Positions 19,086-29,471 are shown, numbered from the stretch's first letter. The stretch: DNA of 64,000 bases from Chitinophagaceae bacterium (GCA_016719815.1 JADJYK010000004.1:124001-188000); one strand, 5' to 3'. The notes: a model not told the origin generated them from the sequence alone. A program made the numbers and translations.

Positions 19086-20235
19086 ATGAAAAAGAATGTA
19101 ATCATCATCGGCGCCGCCGGGAGAGATTTTCACAACTTCAACACTTATTTCAGAAACAACGAAAACTACAATGTTGTTGCGTTCACAGCCGCACAAATAC
19201 CAGATATTGCCGGCAGGGAATATCCGAAAGAACTGGCAGGTGAATTATACACAAAGGGAATTCCCATCTATGCAGAATCTGATCTGGAGCAGTTAATCAA
19301 AGACCTGAAAGCTGACGACTGTGTTTTTTCTTACAGTGATGTTACTTATACAACATTAATGAGCCTTGCCTCAAAGGTAAATGCTGCAGGAGCCAATTTT
19401 GTATTGCTGGGAGCAATACCTGGCAAAACATAAATGCACCATTGAAGAAATGGAAGAATATGAACCACATGTGGTAAGGGGAAATGTTATCTATGCAGGT
19501 GTGGACTATGAAGCTATACTGAGGGCAGCAGAGAAAGACCCGAACGGATGCGATGTAATAGTCTGGGACGGTGGCAATAATGATTTCCCGTTCTATCAGT
19601 CCGATTTGATGGTAACAGTTACCGACCCGCATCGTGCCGGCCATGAACTTTCTTACTATCCCGGTGAAACCACATTACGGATGGCAGATGTGGTGGTGAT
19701 TAATAAAATTGATACTTCGGCACCTGAAGCTATACAAACAGTTCGAGACAATATTGCAAAAGTAAATCCGAAAGCAGTTGTGATAGACGGCGCTTCTCCT
19801 GTTAAAGTAGATGATCCATCCATTATTAAAGGAAAGAATGTGCTGGTGGTTGAAGACGGTCCCACCCTTACACATGGTGAAATGAAGATTGGTGCCGGTA
19901 TTGTAGCCGCACAGAAATATGGTGCCGCCGGGTTTGTTGATCCCCGCCCCTATACCACCGGTAAGCTGAGTGAAACATTCCGCATTTATCCAAACATCGG
20001 AACACTGCTGCCGGCAATGGGTTATGGCGAGCAGCAACTGAAAGACCTGGAAACAACTATCAATAACACACCTTGTGATGCGGTGGTTATCGGCACTCCT
20101 ATTGACCTGAACAGGATTATTAAGATCAGTAAACCATCTGTAAGGGTCTATTATGATTTACAGGAAATAGGCGAACCAGATCTGACCGGTGTAATTAATG
20201 AGTTTATTGCAAAACATAATTTGCAATCAAAATAA
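19086..20235 (+). pseudogene. Cyclic 2,3-diphosphoglycerate synthetase-like GTPase, P-loop segment missing
   Basis: The N-terminal part (MKKNVIIIGAAGRDFHNFN to GANFVLLG, 19086 to about 19420) and the C-terminal part (about 19425 to 20235, HKCTIEEMEEYEPHVVRGN, VIVWDGGNNDFPFYQSDL, VVVINKIDTS) belong to the CpgS-like family. Family members have about 60-70 residues between these parts, including the P-loop (GxGKS) and the HPMPYGDL region. Here the two parts are joined directly and out of frame at about 19420. The remaining GTPase motifs (WDGGNND, NKID) are intact. Either a genomic deletion has killed the enzyme or about 200 bp were lost in assembly. The product normally condenses 2,3-bisphosphoglycerate in archaea; the bacterial role is unclear. 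Confidence 0.7.
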
Positions 20236-20245
20236 GAAAACTTAG

Positions 20246-20280
20246 AAATGCCTTCCTGAATTTCCCGGAAGGCATTTTTC
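20246..20280 (+). terminator. Intrinsic terminator
   Basis: AAATGCCTTCC / GGAAGGCATTT forms an 11-bp stem with a 10-nt loop and T tail, 10 bp after the preceding stop. Confidence 0.85.
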
Positions 20281-20308
20281 TATATTGTTTTTATTTCAAA
20301 AACCATGT

Positions 20309-21232
20309 ATGCAAAGCACCGGTAATATTTTACTTATAAGACCTGCGAATTTTGGATTCAACGAAGAAACCAGTTTGTCCAACGCTTTTCAGAATACGGT
20401 AGATACACCTGCCGATGCTATACACATTGAAGCACTTAAAGAATTTGATTTATTTGCAAAAACATTGATTGAGAAAGGTGTAAATGTTCTTATCGCTGAT
20501 GATACAACGGAACCAATAAAACCAGATGCCATTTTCCCGAACAACTGGGTGTCATTTCATGCAGATGGAAAGGTGATACTCTACCCGATGTTTGCGCCCA
20601 ACCGGAGACTGGAGAGGAGGATGGATATCATCGCATCGCTGAAAGAAGATTTTGACATTTCAAATGTCATTGACCTGTCGGGGTATGAGCAAGAGAATAT
20701 TTTTTTGGAAGGAACAGGCAGTATCATCTTCGACCGTCATAATGGTGTTGCCTATGCCTGTCTTTCACCCAGAACCGATAAGATGCTTTTTGAAGAAGTC
20801 TGCCGCCTGCTGAATTATACTCCGGTGTCATTTTATTCGTATGATAAAAGCGGGAAAGAAGTTTATCATACCAATGTGATGATGTGTATTGCAGATGAAT
20901 TTGCAGTTATCTGTTTGGAGAGTATCACCAATCTGCCGGAAAGAGAAATTGTCTTGCAGAAGCTTATATCAACCGGACATACAATTGTTGAAATCAGTTA
21001 TGAACAGATGAACCAGTTTGCCGGCAACATGCTGTCAGTAAAAACAAGCACAGGCAAAAACCTGCTGGTGCTTTCAGCTTCAGCACTAAAAAGTTTAACA
21101 GATGAGCAGCGCCAGGCTATTGAAAAATTTGCTATCCTTGTTCAGCAGTCTATCAACACAATTGAAACAGTTGGCGGTGGCAGCGCCAGGTGTATGATGG
21201 CGGAAGTGTTTCTGCCGGCTAAGAACCGCTGA
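20309..21232 (+). CDS. ctlX: Citrulline utilisation hydrolase CtlX-type (arginine deiminase superfamily)
   Basis: 307 residues from the ATG at 20309 (MQSTGNILLIRPANFGFNEE). Guanidino-modifying-enzyme features are present: the first catalytic Asp region PDAIFPNNWVSFHADG, the Glu/His region FLEGTGSIIFD and EVYHTNVMMCI, and the terminal catalytic Cys in GGGSARCMMAEV. CtlX-type proteins are amidinotransferase-fold hydrolases linked to citrulline or arginine catabolism. It stands between an intrinsic terminator and the DUF1684 gene (15 bp downstream), with which it may be cotranscribed. Confidence 0.85.
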   Translation: MQSTGNILLIRPANFGFNEETSLSNAFQNTVDTPADAIHIEALKEFDLFAKTLIEKGVNVLIADDTTEPIKPDAIFPNNWVSFHADGKVILYPMFAPNRRLERRMDIIASLKEDFDISNVIDLSGYEQENIFLEGTGSIIFDRHNGVAYACLSPRTDKMLFEEVCRLLNYTPVSFYSYDKSGKEVYHTNVMMCIADEFAVICLESITNLPEREIVLQKLISTGHTIVEISYEQMNQFAGNMLSVKTSTGKNLLVLSASALKSLTDEQRQAIEKFAILVQQSINTIETVGGGSARCMMAEVFLPAKNR

Positions 21233-21247
21233 GTTAAATAGAAATAA

Positions 21248-21841
21248 ATGAAGTTTGTCTTTGCAGTTATACTCCAGCTTTCCTGTTTTGCCGCATTTAG
21301 TCAAAACAGCGGTTATCTTCAATTCATTAAGGAATATCAGTTGAAATACGTTGAAGAACATGAAGTCGTAAAAGGAAATGATAAAAAAAAGATACAGTTC
21401 TTTGCCGCTGATGAAAAGTTTAAGGTAACTGCCCGTGCTGAACATATCTATGAATCTCCCTGGTTTAAGATGGAAACCTCCGGTAAAGAAAAAAAAGTGT
21501 ACCGGGTATATGCCATCCTGTATTTTACTTTAAATGATACTGTTGCCAAACTTAATGTGTACCAGTCACAAAAACTGATGGGCATAAAGGAATATGCAGA
21601 AAGTCTTTTTATTCCTTTTACCGACCTGACAAGCGGGGACGAGAGCTACGACAACGGAAGATATCTTGATTTGACCATTCATGACCTTGAGAGTGGGTCT
21701 TACACCATTGACTTTAATAAAGCCTATAATCCCTATTGCGCTTACATAAGTGGAATTTATAATTGCCCTGTTCCACCGAAAGAAAATAACTTATCTATAG
21801 CCATCCGGGCAGGTGAGAGAAGATATGCTGCGGAACATTAA
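21248..21841 (+). CDS. DUF1684 family secreted protein
   Basis: 197 residues with a signal peptide (VILQLSCFAAFSQ). The DUF1684 core is plain: LFIPFTDLTSGDESYDNGRY, then IDFNKAYNPYCAYISG and CPVPPKENNLSIAIRAGE. Bacterial DUF1684 proteins are of unknown function; the conserved FxDxT and AYNPYC motifs suggest a binding pocket. Its stop overlaps that of the convergent reductase gene (TTAA shared at 21838-21841). Confidence 0.88.
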   Translation: MKFVFAVILQLSCFAAFSQNSGYLQFIKEYQLKYVEEHEVVKGNDKKKIQFFAADEKFKVTARAEHIYESPWFKMETSGKEKKVYRVYAILYFTLNDTVAKLNVYQSQKLMGIKEYAESLFIPFTDLTSGDESYDNGRYLDLTIHDLESGSYTIDFNKAYNPYCAYISGIYNCPVPPKENNLSIAIRAGERRYAAEH

Positions 21842-22734
21842 TCGTTCTCCCTAAAAGTCTTTCGCAATCCTTCCCCGAAAGATACCGGATGATACCCGAG
21901 TACCGACTTCGCCTTTCCGATATTGAAACCGGTCTTTAGTGGCCTCCTGGCCGGTTGTGAAAAATTTTCTGCTGTTACCTCTTTTATAAGACTAACATCA
22001 TACCCAAGCATTAAGGCTGTTTTACAGGCCATTTCATATGGTGTCGTTACTTCCTCACCTGAAATATGGAATATACCTTCTGCTTTCTCTTCAATTACTG
22101 ACAATATTCCCTGTGCCAAATCTTCAACATAAGTGGGTGTTCTTACCTGGTCGCTTACCACACAGTACTCTTCTCCTTTCTCTAATTTTCTTTTAACAAT
22201 CGTAAGCAGGTTATCTCTGCCCGTTAATGGCTTCCCATAAACCAGCACCGTTCTAACAATTGCCCACAGATGAGAATAAGCCATTACTTTTTTCTCAGCA
22301 GCCAGTTTCGTTTCGCCATAGTAATTAACGGGCTTTGGAATATCTTCTTCTGTGTACATCCCCCGTTCACCATCAAAAACAAAATCGGTTGACACAAACA
22401 GAAAACGGATATTTAGTTTTTCAGCTTCTGCCAGCAGGTTAATGGTGCCCTGTACGTTTATATTCCAGGCATTTTCTTTGTTGAGTTCGCATTCATCCGG
22501 TTTACTGATAGCCCCTGAATGTATAATTGCTTCCGGCAATGTTTCTTCAAAGACAGTTTTAACTGAACCTGCATCTGTAAAGTCCATATCATAATAAGAA
22601 AAATGAATGTTGTTACTGAAAGGTAACCTGCAGCCCCCTTTTCCAGTGGCAACTACATTATGCCCCTTACCCAGTAAGTATTTAGCTACATAGCAGCCAA
22701 CAAACCCATTTGCACCGGTGATTAATATTCGCAT
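21838..22734 (-). CDS. NAD-dependent epimerase / dTDP-4-dehydrorhamnose reductase-like (RmlD fold)
   Basis: 298 residues from the ATG at 22734, chosen over an upstream non-ATG start because it begins exactly at the Rossmann motif (MRILITGANGFVGCYVAKYL). STDFVFDG and the catalytic YGETK (Tyr-x-x-x-Lys) are present, and the C-terminal substrate part contains FHISGEEVTTPYEMA. It is close to RmlD-type sugar-nucleotide reductases, but no rhamnose genes are nearby, so the substrate is open. Confidence 0.82.
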   Translation of the reverse strand: MRILITGANGFVGCYVAKYLLGKGHNVVATGKGGCRLPFSNNIHFSYYDMDFTDAGSVKTVFEETLPEAIIHSGAISKPDECELNKENAWNINVQGTINLLAEAEKLNIRFLFVSTDFVFDGERGMYTEEDIPKPVNYYGETKLAAEKKVMAYSHLWAIVRTVLVYGKPLTGRDNLLTIVKRKLEKGEEYCVVSDQVRTPTYVEDLAQGILSVIEEKAEGIFHISGEEVTTPYEMACKTALMLGYDVSLIKEVTAENFSQPARRPLKTGFNIGKAKSVLGYHPVSFGEGLRKTFREND

Positions 22735-22735
22735 A

Positions 22736-22766
22736 TAAAAAAAGCCCTGCTTTTTGCAGGGCTGAT
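22736..22766 (-). terminator. Intrinsic terminator of the prolyl oligopeptidase gene
   Basis: On the minus strand GCCCTGC / GCAGGGC with an A-rich loop is followed by seven T residues. It lies between the oligopeptidase stop and the reductase start. Confidence 0.85.
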
Positions 22767-22821
22767 TTAGTGAAACTAAAATCCTTTTTACCTGCTGGTT
22801 TAACAGCATTGAATTTTGGGG

Positions 22822-24917
22822 TCAATCCCATATTGTAAAAGTAAAGGAGTATATATCGGCTGCCGTTTCCAGTCCTTTCTTCAAATTACTGGCACCATGA
22901 CCTGAGTTCACATCAATTCTTATCATTACCGGATTTGTACCCTTGTAATGCTCTTGTAATGTGGCGGCATATTTGAATGAGTGTGCCGGCACCACCCGGT
23001 CGTCATGGTCGGCAGTTGTAACTAATGTCGATGGATAATTTATTCCGGGTTTTATATTGTGCACAGGCGAATAAGCCAACAGGTTTTTAAAATCATCGGC
23101 ATTGTCGCTGCTGCCATACTCTGCAATCCAGTTCCAGCCGATTGTGAACTTGTGAAAACGAAGCATGTCCATTACTCCTACCTGCGGGATTGCCACTTTA
23201 AACAATTCAGGACGTTGGTTTATTACTGCGCCAACCAATGTGCCTCCGTTTGAACCACCCTGAACAGCCAGGTAATCCGGTGAAGTATATTTTTTATTGA
23301 TTAAGAATTCTCCTGCCGCAATAAAATCGTCAAATACATTCTGCTTTTTGAACCGCATACCAGCCTCATGCCATTTTTCGCCATACTCACTGCCGCCTCT
23401 CAGGTTAGCAATACAAAAGATGCCACCCTGCTCCAGCCAGGTGATGCGGGTAGGTGAAAATGACGGGGTGCTGCTGATATTAAATCCGCCATAGCCATAC
23501 AGCATGGTTGGGTTCTTACCATTCTTCAGCAACCCTTTTTTGTAGGTAATGAACATCGGAATCTTAGTTCCGTCTTTACTGGGATAAAACACCTGCTCAG
23601 TTACATAATCTTCAGGAGTAAATTTTACTTCCGGCCTTCTGAAGACTGTGCTCTTACCCGTAGCAATGTCGTACCGGTAAATAGTGGGGGGAAATGTAAT
23701 TGAAGTGAATGTATAGAAAACAAACTTGTCGGCTTTCTCACCGCCAAAACCACCTGCTGTACCCAGTGCTGGCAATTTCACTTCTCGTTCTAATTTGCCG
23801 TTGAAATCATATACATACACACGGCTTGTTACATCTTTCATATAGGTTACAAATATCTTTCCACCTGCAGATGAAACGGATGAAATATTTTCAGGTTTTT
23901 CTGCAATTACTGTTTTCCAGTTTGCAGGCTGCGGGTTATTGGGGTCAACAGAGATAAGCCTGTTATTCTGTGCCCCGTCGTTTGTGAGAATAAGAAATCT
24001 GCCATTATACTCATCAATAAAATTGTAATCATACTTGTCGGCTTCGGCAACAATTGGTTTAAATTTTTTGTCTGCTGATTTACTGTCGTAATACCACAAG
24101 GCATTCCCGTCTTTCGCTTTCCCCCGGTCGCTGATGTTCAGGAAAACATATCTTTCTTCTTCATCAGTAAACACTCCGTGAAAACGCTGTGAATTAACCT
24201 TGTCTTCATATACCAATACATCTTTATCCTGCGAGGTACCCACTTTATGATAATACACCTGGTGATTTTCATTTTAGTAGAAAGTTCTTTCCCCTTTTCC
24301 GGCGTGGGATAACGGCTGTAGAAAAACCCATCACCCTGCCAGGAAGCACCCGATACTTTTACCCACTCAATTGAATCGGGTAAGTAAGTAAGTGTTCTCA
24401 TATCCATTATATAAAAAGTACGCCAGTCGCTCCCTCCTTTTGTTTTTCCCACTACCGCATATTTTCCATCTTTGGAAAGGGCAAAAGCTCCTAACCCTGT
24501 TGTGCCATCTGCGGAGAATTTATTTGGATCCAGCACCAATTCCGGTTTTCCGGCTAGCCCTTTTTGCCTGTAAACGATACTTTGGTTTTGCAATCCGTCA
24601 TTCTTTGAGAAATAGAAATACTCATTCTTTTTTGACGGAGATGAATATTTTGGATAATTATTGATTTCTTCCATTCTCTTCAGCCAGTCTGCCCTGTAAG
24701 AAATCTTATCCAGGTAACCGAATGTTACTTTGTTCTGCTCTGTTACCCATTGTTTGGTTTCTTCGCTGTAATCGTTTTCGAGCCAGCGGTAAGGGTCGGG
24801 CACTATTGTGCCGTGGTGGTTAGTTGACGAATCTGTCTTTTTGGTTTCAGGATAACTGAGCTGTGCCAGCATTGAAAGGGGCAGTATCATAATAGAAAGA
24901 AAAAACAACTTTTTCAT
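22822..24917 (-). CDS. Prolyl oligopeptidase (S9A), one frameshift
   Basis: The N-terminus carries a signal peptide (MKKLFFLSIMILPLSMLAQ) and the S9A start HGTIVPDPYRWLENDYSEET. One base appears lost near 24271, joining STKMKNH to VYYHKVGTSQDKDVLVYEDK. The C-terminal hydrolase domain has the nucleophile GGSNGG, the acid in DHDDRVVP and the base His in SGHGAS, plus NLRGGSEYGEKWHEAG. Corrected length is about 699 residues, normal for periplasmic prolyl oligopeptidases that cleave proline-containing peptides. Confidence 0.9.
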
Positions 24918-24963
24918 TTTGACAATTATTGATTCACCTAAAAATATGTGATATAGAGGGATT

Positions 24964-24988
24964 AAAAAAGCCCCCTTTACAGGAGGGC
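24964..24988 (-). terminator. Intrinsic terminator of pfkA
   Basis: On the minus strand GCCCTCC / GGGGGC with a TGTAAA loop runs into TTTTTT, about 50 bp after the pfkA stop. Confidence 0.75.
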
Positions 24989-25037
24989 AATTTCTTATTT
25001 AAGCGGATGCTTTTCGGCACACCACATATCAAAAACA

Positions 25038-26018
25038 TTAATGGAGTGCTTCCACTATCTGCAGCCATTCATCGTTGATTGACTGCTTGGCTTTAACGGC
25101 TTTATCAAGCGGAGTGTAGCGCATTTCATCATTCACTATGCCCACCATTACGTTATAGCGTCCTTCCAGCAGGCACTGCACAGCATGATAGCCCATACGG
25201 CTGGCAATAATTCTGTCATTGGCAGTTGGGCTTCCTCCCCGCTGAATGTGACCGAGAATAGCTGTGCGGATGTCTGCACCAGGCAAACTCAATCGCAGAT
25301 AGTTAGAAATACCATCGGCGCCGCCGTATTCATCGCCTTCAGTAACCACAATCAGGTTAACGTATTTTTTATTCTTTTCTGCCTGCGAAAGAGACTGTAT
25401 CAGTTCCGGAAGGTTTGCTTTTCTTTCAGGAATCAAAATGTTTTCTGCACCGGTGGCCATACCACTGTGCAATGCAATATATCCTGCATCACGGCCCATT
25501 ACTTCCACCACAAAAAGGCGGTTATGGGCTTCCATCGTATCCCTGATTTTGTCTATCGCTTCAACGGCAGTATTTACTGCTGTATCAAAACCGATAGTAA
25601 AATCAGTACCGGCAATATCTTTATCAATTGTGCCCGGTAAACCTATACACGGAATATCAAACTCATTGCTAAACTGCTGTGCACCTTTAAAGCTACCATC
25701 ACCACCAATTACCACCAACCCGTCAATTCCGTGTTTTTTAAGATTATTGTACGCCTTTGCTCTTCCCTCCGGCTCATAGAATTCTTTACACCTTGCCGTT
25801 TTTAGAACTGTACCTCCCAACTGAATTATTTTGGAAACACTCTTGCTGTCCATTTTTATCATATCGTTCTCCACCATTCCGCTGTATCCACGCAGGATAC
25901 CATACACCTCCACATCGTGATACAAAGCCGTTCTTACAACCGCCCTGATAGCCGCATTCATACCGGGTGCATCACCACCCGATGTAAGCACTCCAATCTT
26001 AGTTACTTTTTTTGCCAT
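25038..26018 (-). CDS. pfkA: ATP-dependent 6-phosphofructokinase
   Basis: 326 residues, the standard bacterial PfkA length. It phosphorylates fructose 6-phosphate with ATP. ATP-type diagnostic residues are present: GGDGS at 105-109 and PGTIDKD at 128-134. The signature RxxxxGHxQRGG motif appears as RTAILGHIQRGGSPTANDR. The gene is divergent from a second phosphofructokinase at 26253 whose corresponding residues are of the PPi type. A TACTTTTG box lies at 26079-26086 upstream. Confidence 0.97.
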   Translation of the reverse strand: MAKKVTKIGVLTSGGDAPGMNAAIRAVVRTALYHDVEVYGILRGYSGMVENDMIKMDSKSVSKIIQLGGTVLKTARCKEFYEPEGRAKAYNNLKKHGIDGLVVIGGDGSFKGAQQFSNEFDIPCIGLPGTIDKDIAGTDFTIGFDTAVNTAVEAIDKIRDTMEAHNRLFVVEVMGRDAGYIALHSGMATGAENILIPERKANLPELIQSLSQAEKNKKYVNLIVVTEGDEYGGADGISNYLRLSLPGADIRTAILGHIQRGGSPTANDRIIASRMGYHAVQCLLEGRYNVMVGIVNDEMRYTPLDKAVKAKQSINDEWLQIVEALH

Positions 26019-26078
26019 TTTTCTTTCATTTAATTACCAAATAATAATTGTGAATGGCCAGCAAATCGTTTCAGGCCG

Positions 26079-26086
26079 CAAAAGTA
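26079..26086 (-). promoter_or_regulatory. pfkA: Probable -7 box of pfkA (TACTTTTG)
   Basis: TACTTTTG on the minus strand fits TAnnTTTG, 61 bp upstream of the ATG. A TTG lies 23 bp further upstream (26110-26112), which is longer than the usual 19-bp spacing. Confidence 0.4.
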
Positions 26087-26214
26087 GCATATAAAAAATT
26101 AATCAGGGGCAAACATGAAATTGTTAATTTATTCTTACTTAATATTTTACATCTCTCTGAGTTTCAGGTTTTCACCATTTCATTATTTGAATGAGTTATT
26201 TTATTCAAATTGGT

Positions 26215-26222
26215 TAGTTTTG
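26215..26222 (+). promoter_or_regulatory. Probable -7 box of the PPi-PFK/pyk operon (TAGTTTTG)
   Basis: TAGTTTTG fits TAnnTTTG and lies 30 bp before the ATG at 26253. No TTG is found at the expected -33 spacing. Confidence 0.4.
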
Positions 26223-26252
26223 CGCATTCATTAATGTAAATATCAAGCTTTT

Positions 26253-27473
26253 ATGAAAGGAAATGTGCTCATCCTGGCTGGCGGTGGCCCTGCACCGGGA
26301 ATAAATACCGTAATCAGTTCTGTTGCTAAAGTTTTTTTGAGAGATGGTTATAAAGTAATTGGCCTGCACGATGGCTATAAGAACCTTTTTACAGAAAACC
26401 CTTCAACCGTTGAAATTGACTTTGAAATGGCTGACATCTTCTTCTCTATGGGTGGTTCTGTTTTAAGAATGAGCAGGTATAAACCGGCTGACCTGGAATT
26501 TAAACCTGACTTTTTTATTAAGAACAATATTAAACTGCTGGTAACAATTGGAGGCGACGATACCGCTTCTACTGCCAACAGGATTTCAAAATTTCTTGTT
26601 GAAAGAAAAATCCCTATTCAAAATATCCACGTTCCTAAAACGATTGACAACGACCTTCCGCTTCCCGAAGGACAACCTACTTTTGGCTATCAAAGTGCCA
26701 AGCAGGAAGGTGTACGTATTGGAAGAACAATCTATGAGGATGCCCGCACTTCGGCCAACTGGTTTGTAGTTTCTGCAATGGGCCGTGAAGCAGGCCACCT
26801 CGCCTTTGGTATTGGTGCCGCCTGTCACTACCCGATGATTATTATCCCGGAGATGTTTAACAAAACAAAACTGACATTAGATAAAATCACCAAGCTGATT
26901 ATTTCTTCTATTATCAAAAGAAAAATATTAGGCATCCCTTACGGATGTGCTATTGTAAGTGAAGGTGTTTTCCATTTTATGAGCGATGAGGATATTGAAT
27001 CATCAGGCATACAATTTACGTATGACGAGCATGGGCATCCTGAACTTGGCACAGTGAGCAAGGCACACATTTATAACATGCTTTTGCAGATTAAACTGAA
27101 ACAACTTGGCATTAACCTGAAGAGCCGCCCGGTAGAAATGGGTTATGAACTCCGCTGTATTGCCCCCACTGCTTACGACCTTATGTATTGCAGTTTTCTG
27201 GGTATTGGGGTTAAAACACTTTTTGACAAAGGCTTAACCGGTTGTGTAGTTACATCTGACCCGTCAGGAGATATTCATCCTTTGTTCTTAAAAGATGTGG
27301 AAGATTCAAAAGGTAAAGTAAGAACAAGAATGGTGAGGATGGACAGTCAGAAAGCAAAAATGGTATTTGATGACAGCTTACAGTATTTATATCCTGAAGA
27401 TATGGCCGAAGCAAAAAAATACCTAAAGAACCCGGAAGAATACCAATTCAGAAAAATACTGAACTGGGATTAA
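26253..27473 (+). CDS. PPi-type phosphofructokinase (diphosphate-fructose-6-phosphate 1-phosphotransferase-like)
   Basis: 406 residues. The N-terminal GGGPAPGINTVI is PFK-like, but the two diagnostic sites are of the pyrophosphate class: GGDD (100-103) instead of GGDG and PKTIDND (128-134) instead of PGTIDND. Known PPi-PFKs carry exactly these Asp and Lys substitutions, which exclude ATP. The substrate motif MGREAGHLA follows. PPi-PFK catalyses a reversible reaction and could serve glycolysis or gluconeogenesis. pyk begins 42 bp downstream on the same strand, suggesting one transcript. Confidence 0.88.
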   Translation: MKGNVLILAGGGPAPGINTVISSVAKVFLRDGYKVIGLHDGYKNLFTENPSTVEIDFEMADIFFSMGGSVLRMSRYKPADLEFKPDFFIKNNIKLLVTIGGDDTASTANRISKFLVERKIPIQNIHVPKTIDNDLPLPEGQPTFGYQSAKQEGVRIGRTIYEDARTSANWFVVSAMGREAGHLAFGIGAACHYPMIIIPEMFNKTKLTLDKITKLIISSIIKRKILGIPYGCAIVSEGVFHFMSDEDIESSGIQFTYDEHGHPELGTVSKAHIYNMLLQIKLKQLGINLKSRPVEMGYELRCIAPTAYDLMYCSFLGIGVKTLFDKGLTGCVVTSDPSGDIHPLFLKDVEDSKGKVRTRMVRMDSQKAKMVFDDSLQYLYPEDMAEAKKYLKNPEEYQFRKILNWD

Positions 27474-27515
27474 AAACACCGAATCATTTTCTTTAACAGG
27501 CAGATACCAATTAAA

Positions 27516-29002
27516 ATGAGTCATACAAAAAAAAATACAACAGGGGCTGTAAGCTATCCTGACGGCAGGATACGTCCCCTGAAAAGAACAAAAATAGTAG
27601 CGACAGTAGGCCCTGCCTGTGATACATACGAGCAACTACTTGACCTTGTAAAAGCAGGTGTTAATGTTTTCAGGTTAAACTTTTCGCATGGATCGCATGA
27701 AGACAAGAAAAAAATTATTGAACGGATAAAGCAAATCAACAGTTCAGAGCCTTACAATATTTCGATACTTGCAGACCTGCAGGGACCAAAGTTGAGAGTG
27801 GGCGAACTGAAAGACGGCTCGCTGCAGATTAACGATGGTGATATACTTACTTTCACCAATACAAAATTGGTTGGCACAAAAGAAAAGATTTTTGTTTCCT
27901 ATCCCAATCTTTCCAAAGATGTAAAAGTGGGTGAAAAGATTTTGCTGGACGATGGTAAGATGGAAGTTGTGGTTAAAGAAATTATGCCGGATAACGATGT
28001 AAAGTTGAGGTATTGCTCGGAGGAATTTTATTGCCAAAGAAAGGCGTAAACCTTCCTGATACAAAAATTTCTCTCCCATCACTAACAGAAAAAGACCTGG
28101 CAGACCTGAACTTCATACTTACACAAAAAGTTGACTGGATTGCACTTTCTTTCGTAAGAAAACCCGTTGACATTAAAGACCTGAAAAAAAGGATAAAAGA
28201 GGGAGGCAGCAAAGCAAAAGTTATTGCCAAGATAGAAATGCCGGAAGCAATAAAAAACCTTCGTGACATTATCGTAGAAAGTGACGGCATTATGATTGCC
28301 CGAGGTGACCTTGGTGTAGAACTGCCGGTTGAAGAAGTGCCTTTAATTCAAAAAGACATTATCAAAAAATGTCTCCACAGGGCAAAACCCGTTATTGTGG
28401 CCACACAAATGATGGAAAGCATGATTGACAGGACTAAACCCAACCGCAGTGAAATAACAGATGTTGCGAATGCTGTGCTTGAAGGTGCCGATGCTGTGAT
28501 GCTAAGCGGAGAAACGGCCACTGGAAAATATCCAAAACTGGTGGTGGAAACGATGACGAAAATTATTGTTGAGATTGAAGAGAAAGCCTACGATTATAAC
28601 CGCCAGGAAATGTTGAAACCTCAGCCCCACTCCCCTTCATTACTTAGCGATGCTATTTGCTACAACGCCTGCAAGCTGGCTGAAGATGTGAATGCTGATG
28701 CTATTGTCGGAATGACCCAAAGTGGTTATACCGGTTTTATGCTTAGCAGTTTCAGACCAAAGTCTCACCTGTTTATTTTTACCAAAGAAAAGAGCCTGCT
28801 AAACCAGTTAAGTCTCAGCTGGGGAGTAAGGGCTTTTCATTATGAACAGGAAGAAAGTCTTGATGATATCTTTGCGGACCAGATAAACATCCTGAAAGAA
28901 AAGGGATATATTAAAAAGGGAGATGTGGTTGTAAGTACGGGAAGTACCCCTGTACACCTTCATCTGCATACAAATATTGTAAAAGTAACAAGAGCTGAAT
29001 AA
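27516..29002 (+). CDS. pyk: Pyruvate kinase, one frameshift
   Basis: Begins with a short extension then RTKIVATVGPAC and FRLNFSHGSHEDKKK, the standard Pyk N-terminus. One G appears lost at about 28010; restoring it gives RVLLGGILLPKKGVNLPD. The signature MIARGDLGVELPVEEVP and the MMESMIDRTKPNRSEITDVA segment follow, then a C-terminal domain to 29002. Corrected length is about 495 residues. The enzyme makes ATP and pyruvate from phosphoenolpyruvate. Because pyk is a central gene, a real null mutation is less likely than a read error. Confidence 0.93.
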
Positions 29003-29040
29003 ACTGAAATAGCCCCTAAAAAAAGGGGCTATTTCAGTTT
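29002..29040. terminator. Bidirectional terminator between pyk and the cytochrome gene
   Basis: AACTGAAATAGCCCCT / AGGGGCTATTTCAGTT forms a 16-bp perfect stem around an A loop, with A and T tracts outside, between convergent genes. Confidence 0.9.
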
Positions 29041-29060
29041 AAGATACTACCGGTCTCAAT

Positions 29061-29471
29061 TTATTTATTCTTTAACAGTAAAACATATTTTACCGCTGCT
29101 TTTGCATCATCGAGTGAAATAACTTTATTCTCAGGCATTGGCACTTCTCCCCAAACACCTTTACCACCTTTTACAACTTTCTCTGCCAGGCTATTAATTG
29201 TTTCATCATTACTCTCATATTTGTTAGCTACGTCCCGGTATGCCGGGCCAACAAGCTTTTCATCTACTTTGTGACAAGTAAGACAAAGATTTTCCTGTTT
29301 AGCCACAATTGCCATTCCTTTTTGGTAATCCGGACTCTGAGTTATATCAACAACAGCTTCTGTTTTTGCAGGTTCAGTTTTAACTTCAGGGGTAGTTTTC
29401 TTGTCGCTGTCTCCACCTCCGCATGATACTAATATCGCAGTAACTGCTAATGATAGGAATACTTTTTTCAT
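29061..29471 (-). CDS. Class I cytochrome c lipoprotein
   Basis: 136 residues. Lipoprotein signal VTAILVSCGGG, a Lys/Thr/Glu-rich linker, then a small cytochrome c domain with the haem attachment motif CLTCH, LVGPAYRDVANKYE, and the Met ligand in EVPMPENKVIS. It resembles the c552-type domains of Bacteroidota respiratory chains and would carry electrons at the periplasmic face. A promoter with TATCTTTG lies at 29500-29528. Confidence 0.9.
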   Translation of the reverse strand: MKKVFLSLAVTAILVSCGGGDSDKKTTPEVKTEPAKTEAVVDITQSPDYQKGMAIVAKQENLCLTCHKVDEKLVGPAYRDVANKYESNDETINSLAEKVVKGGKGVWGEVPMPENKVISLDDAKAAVKYVLLLKNK

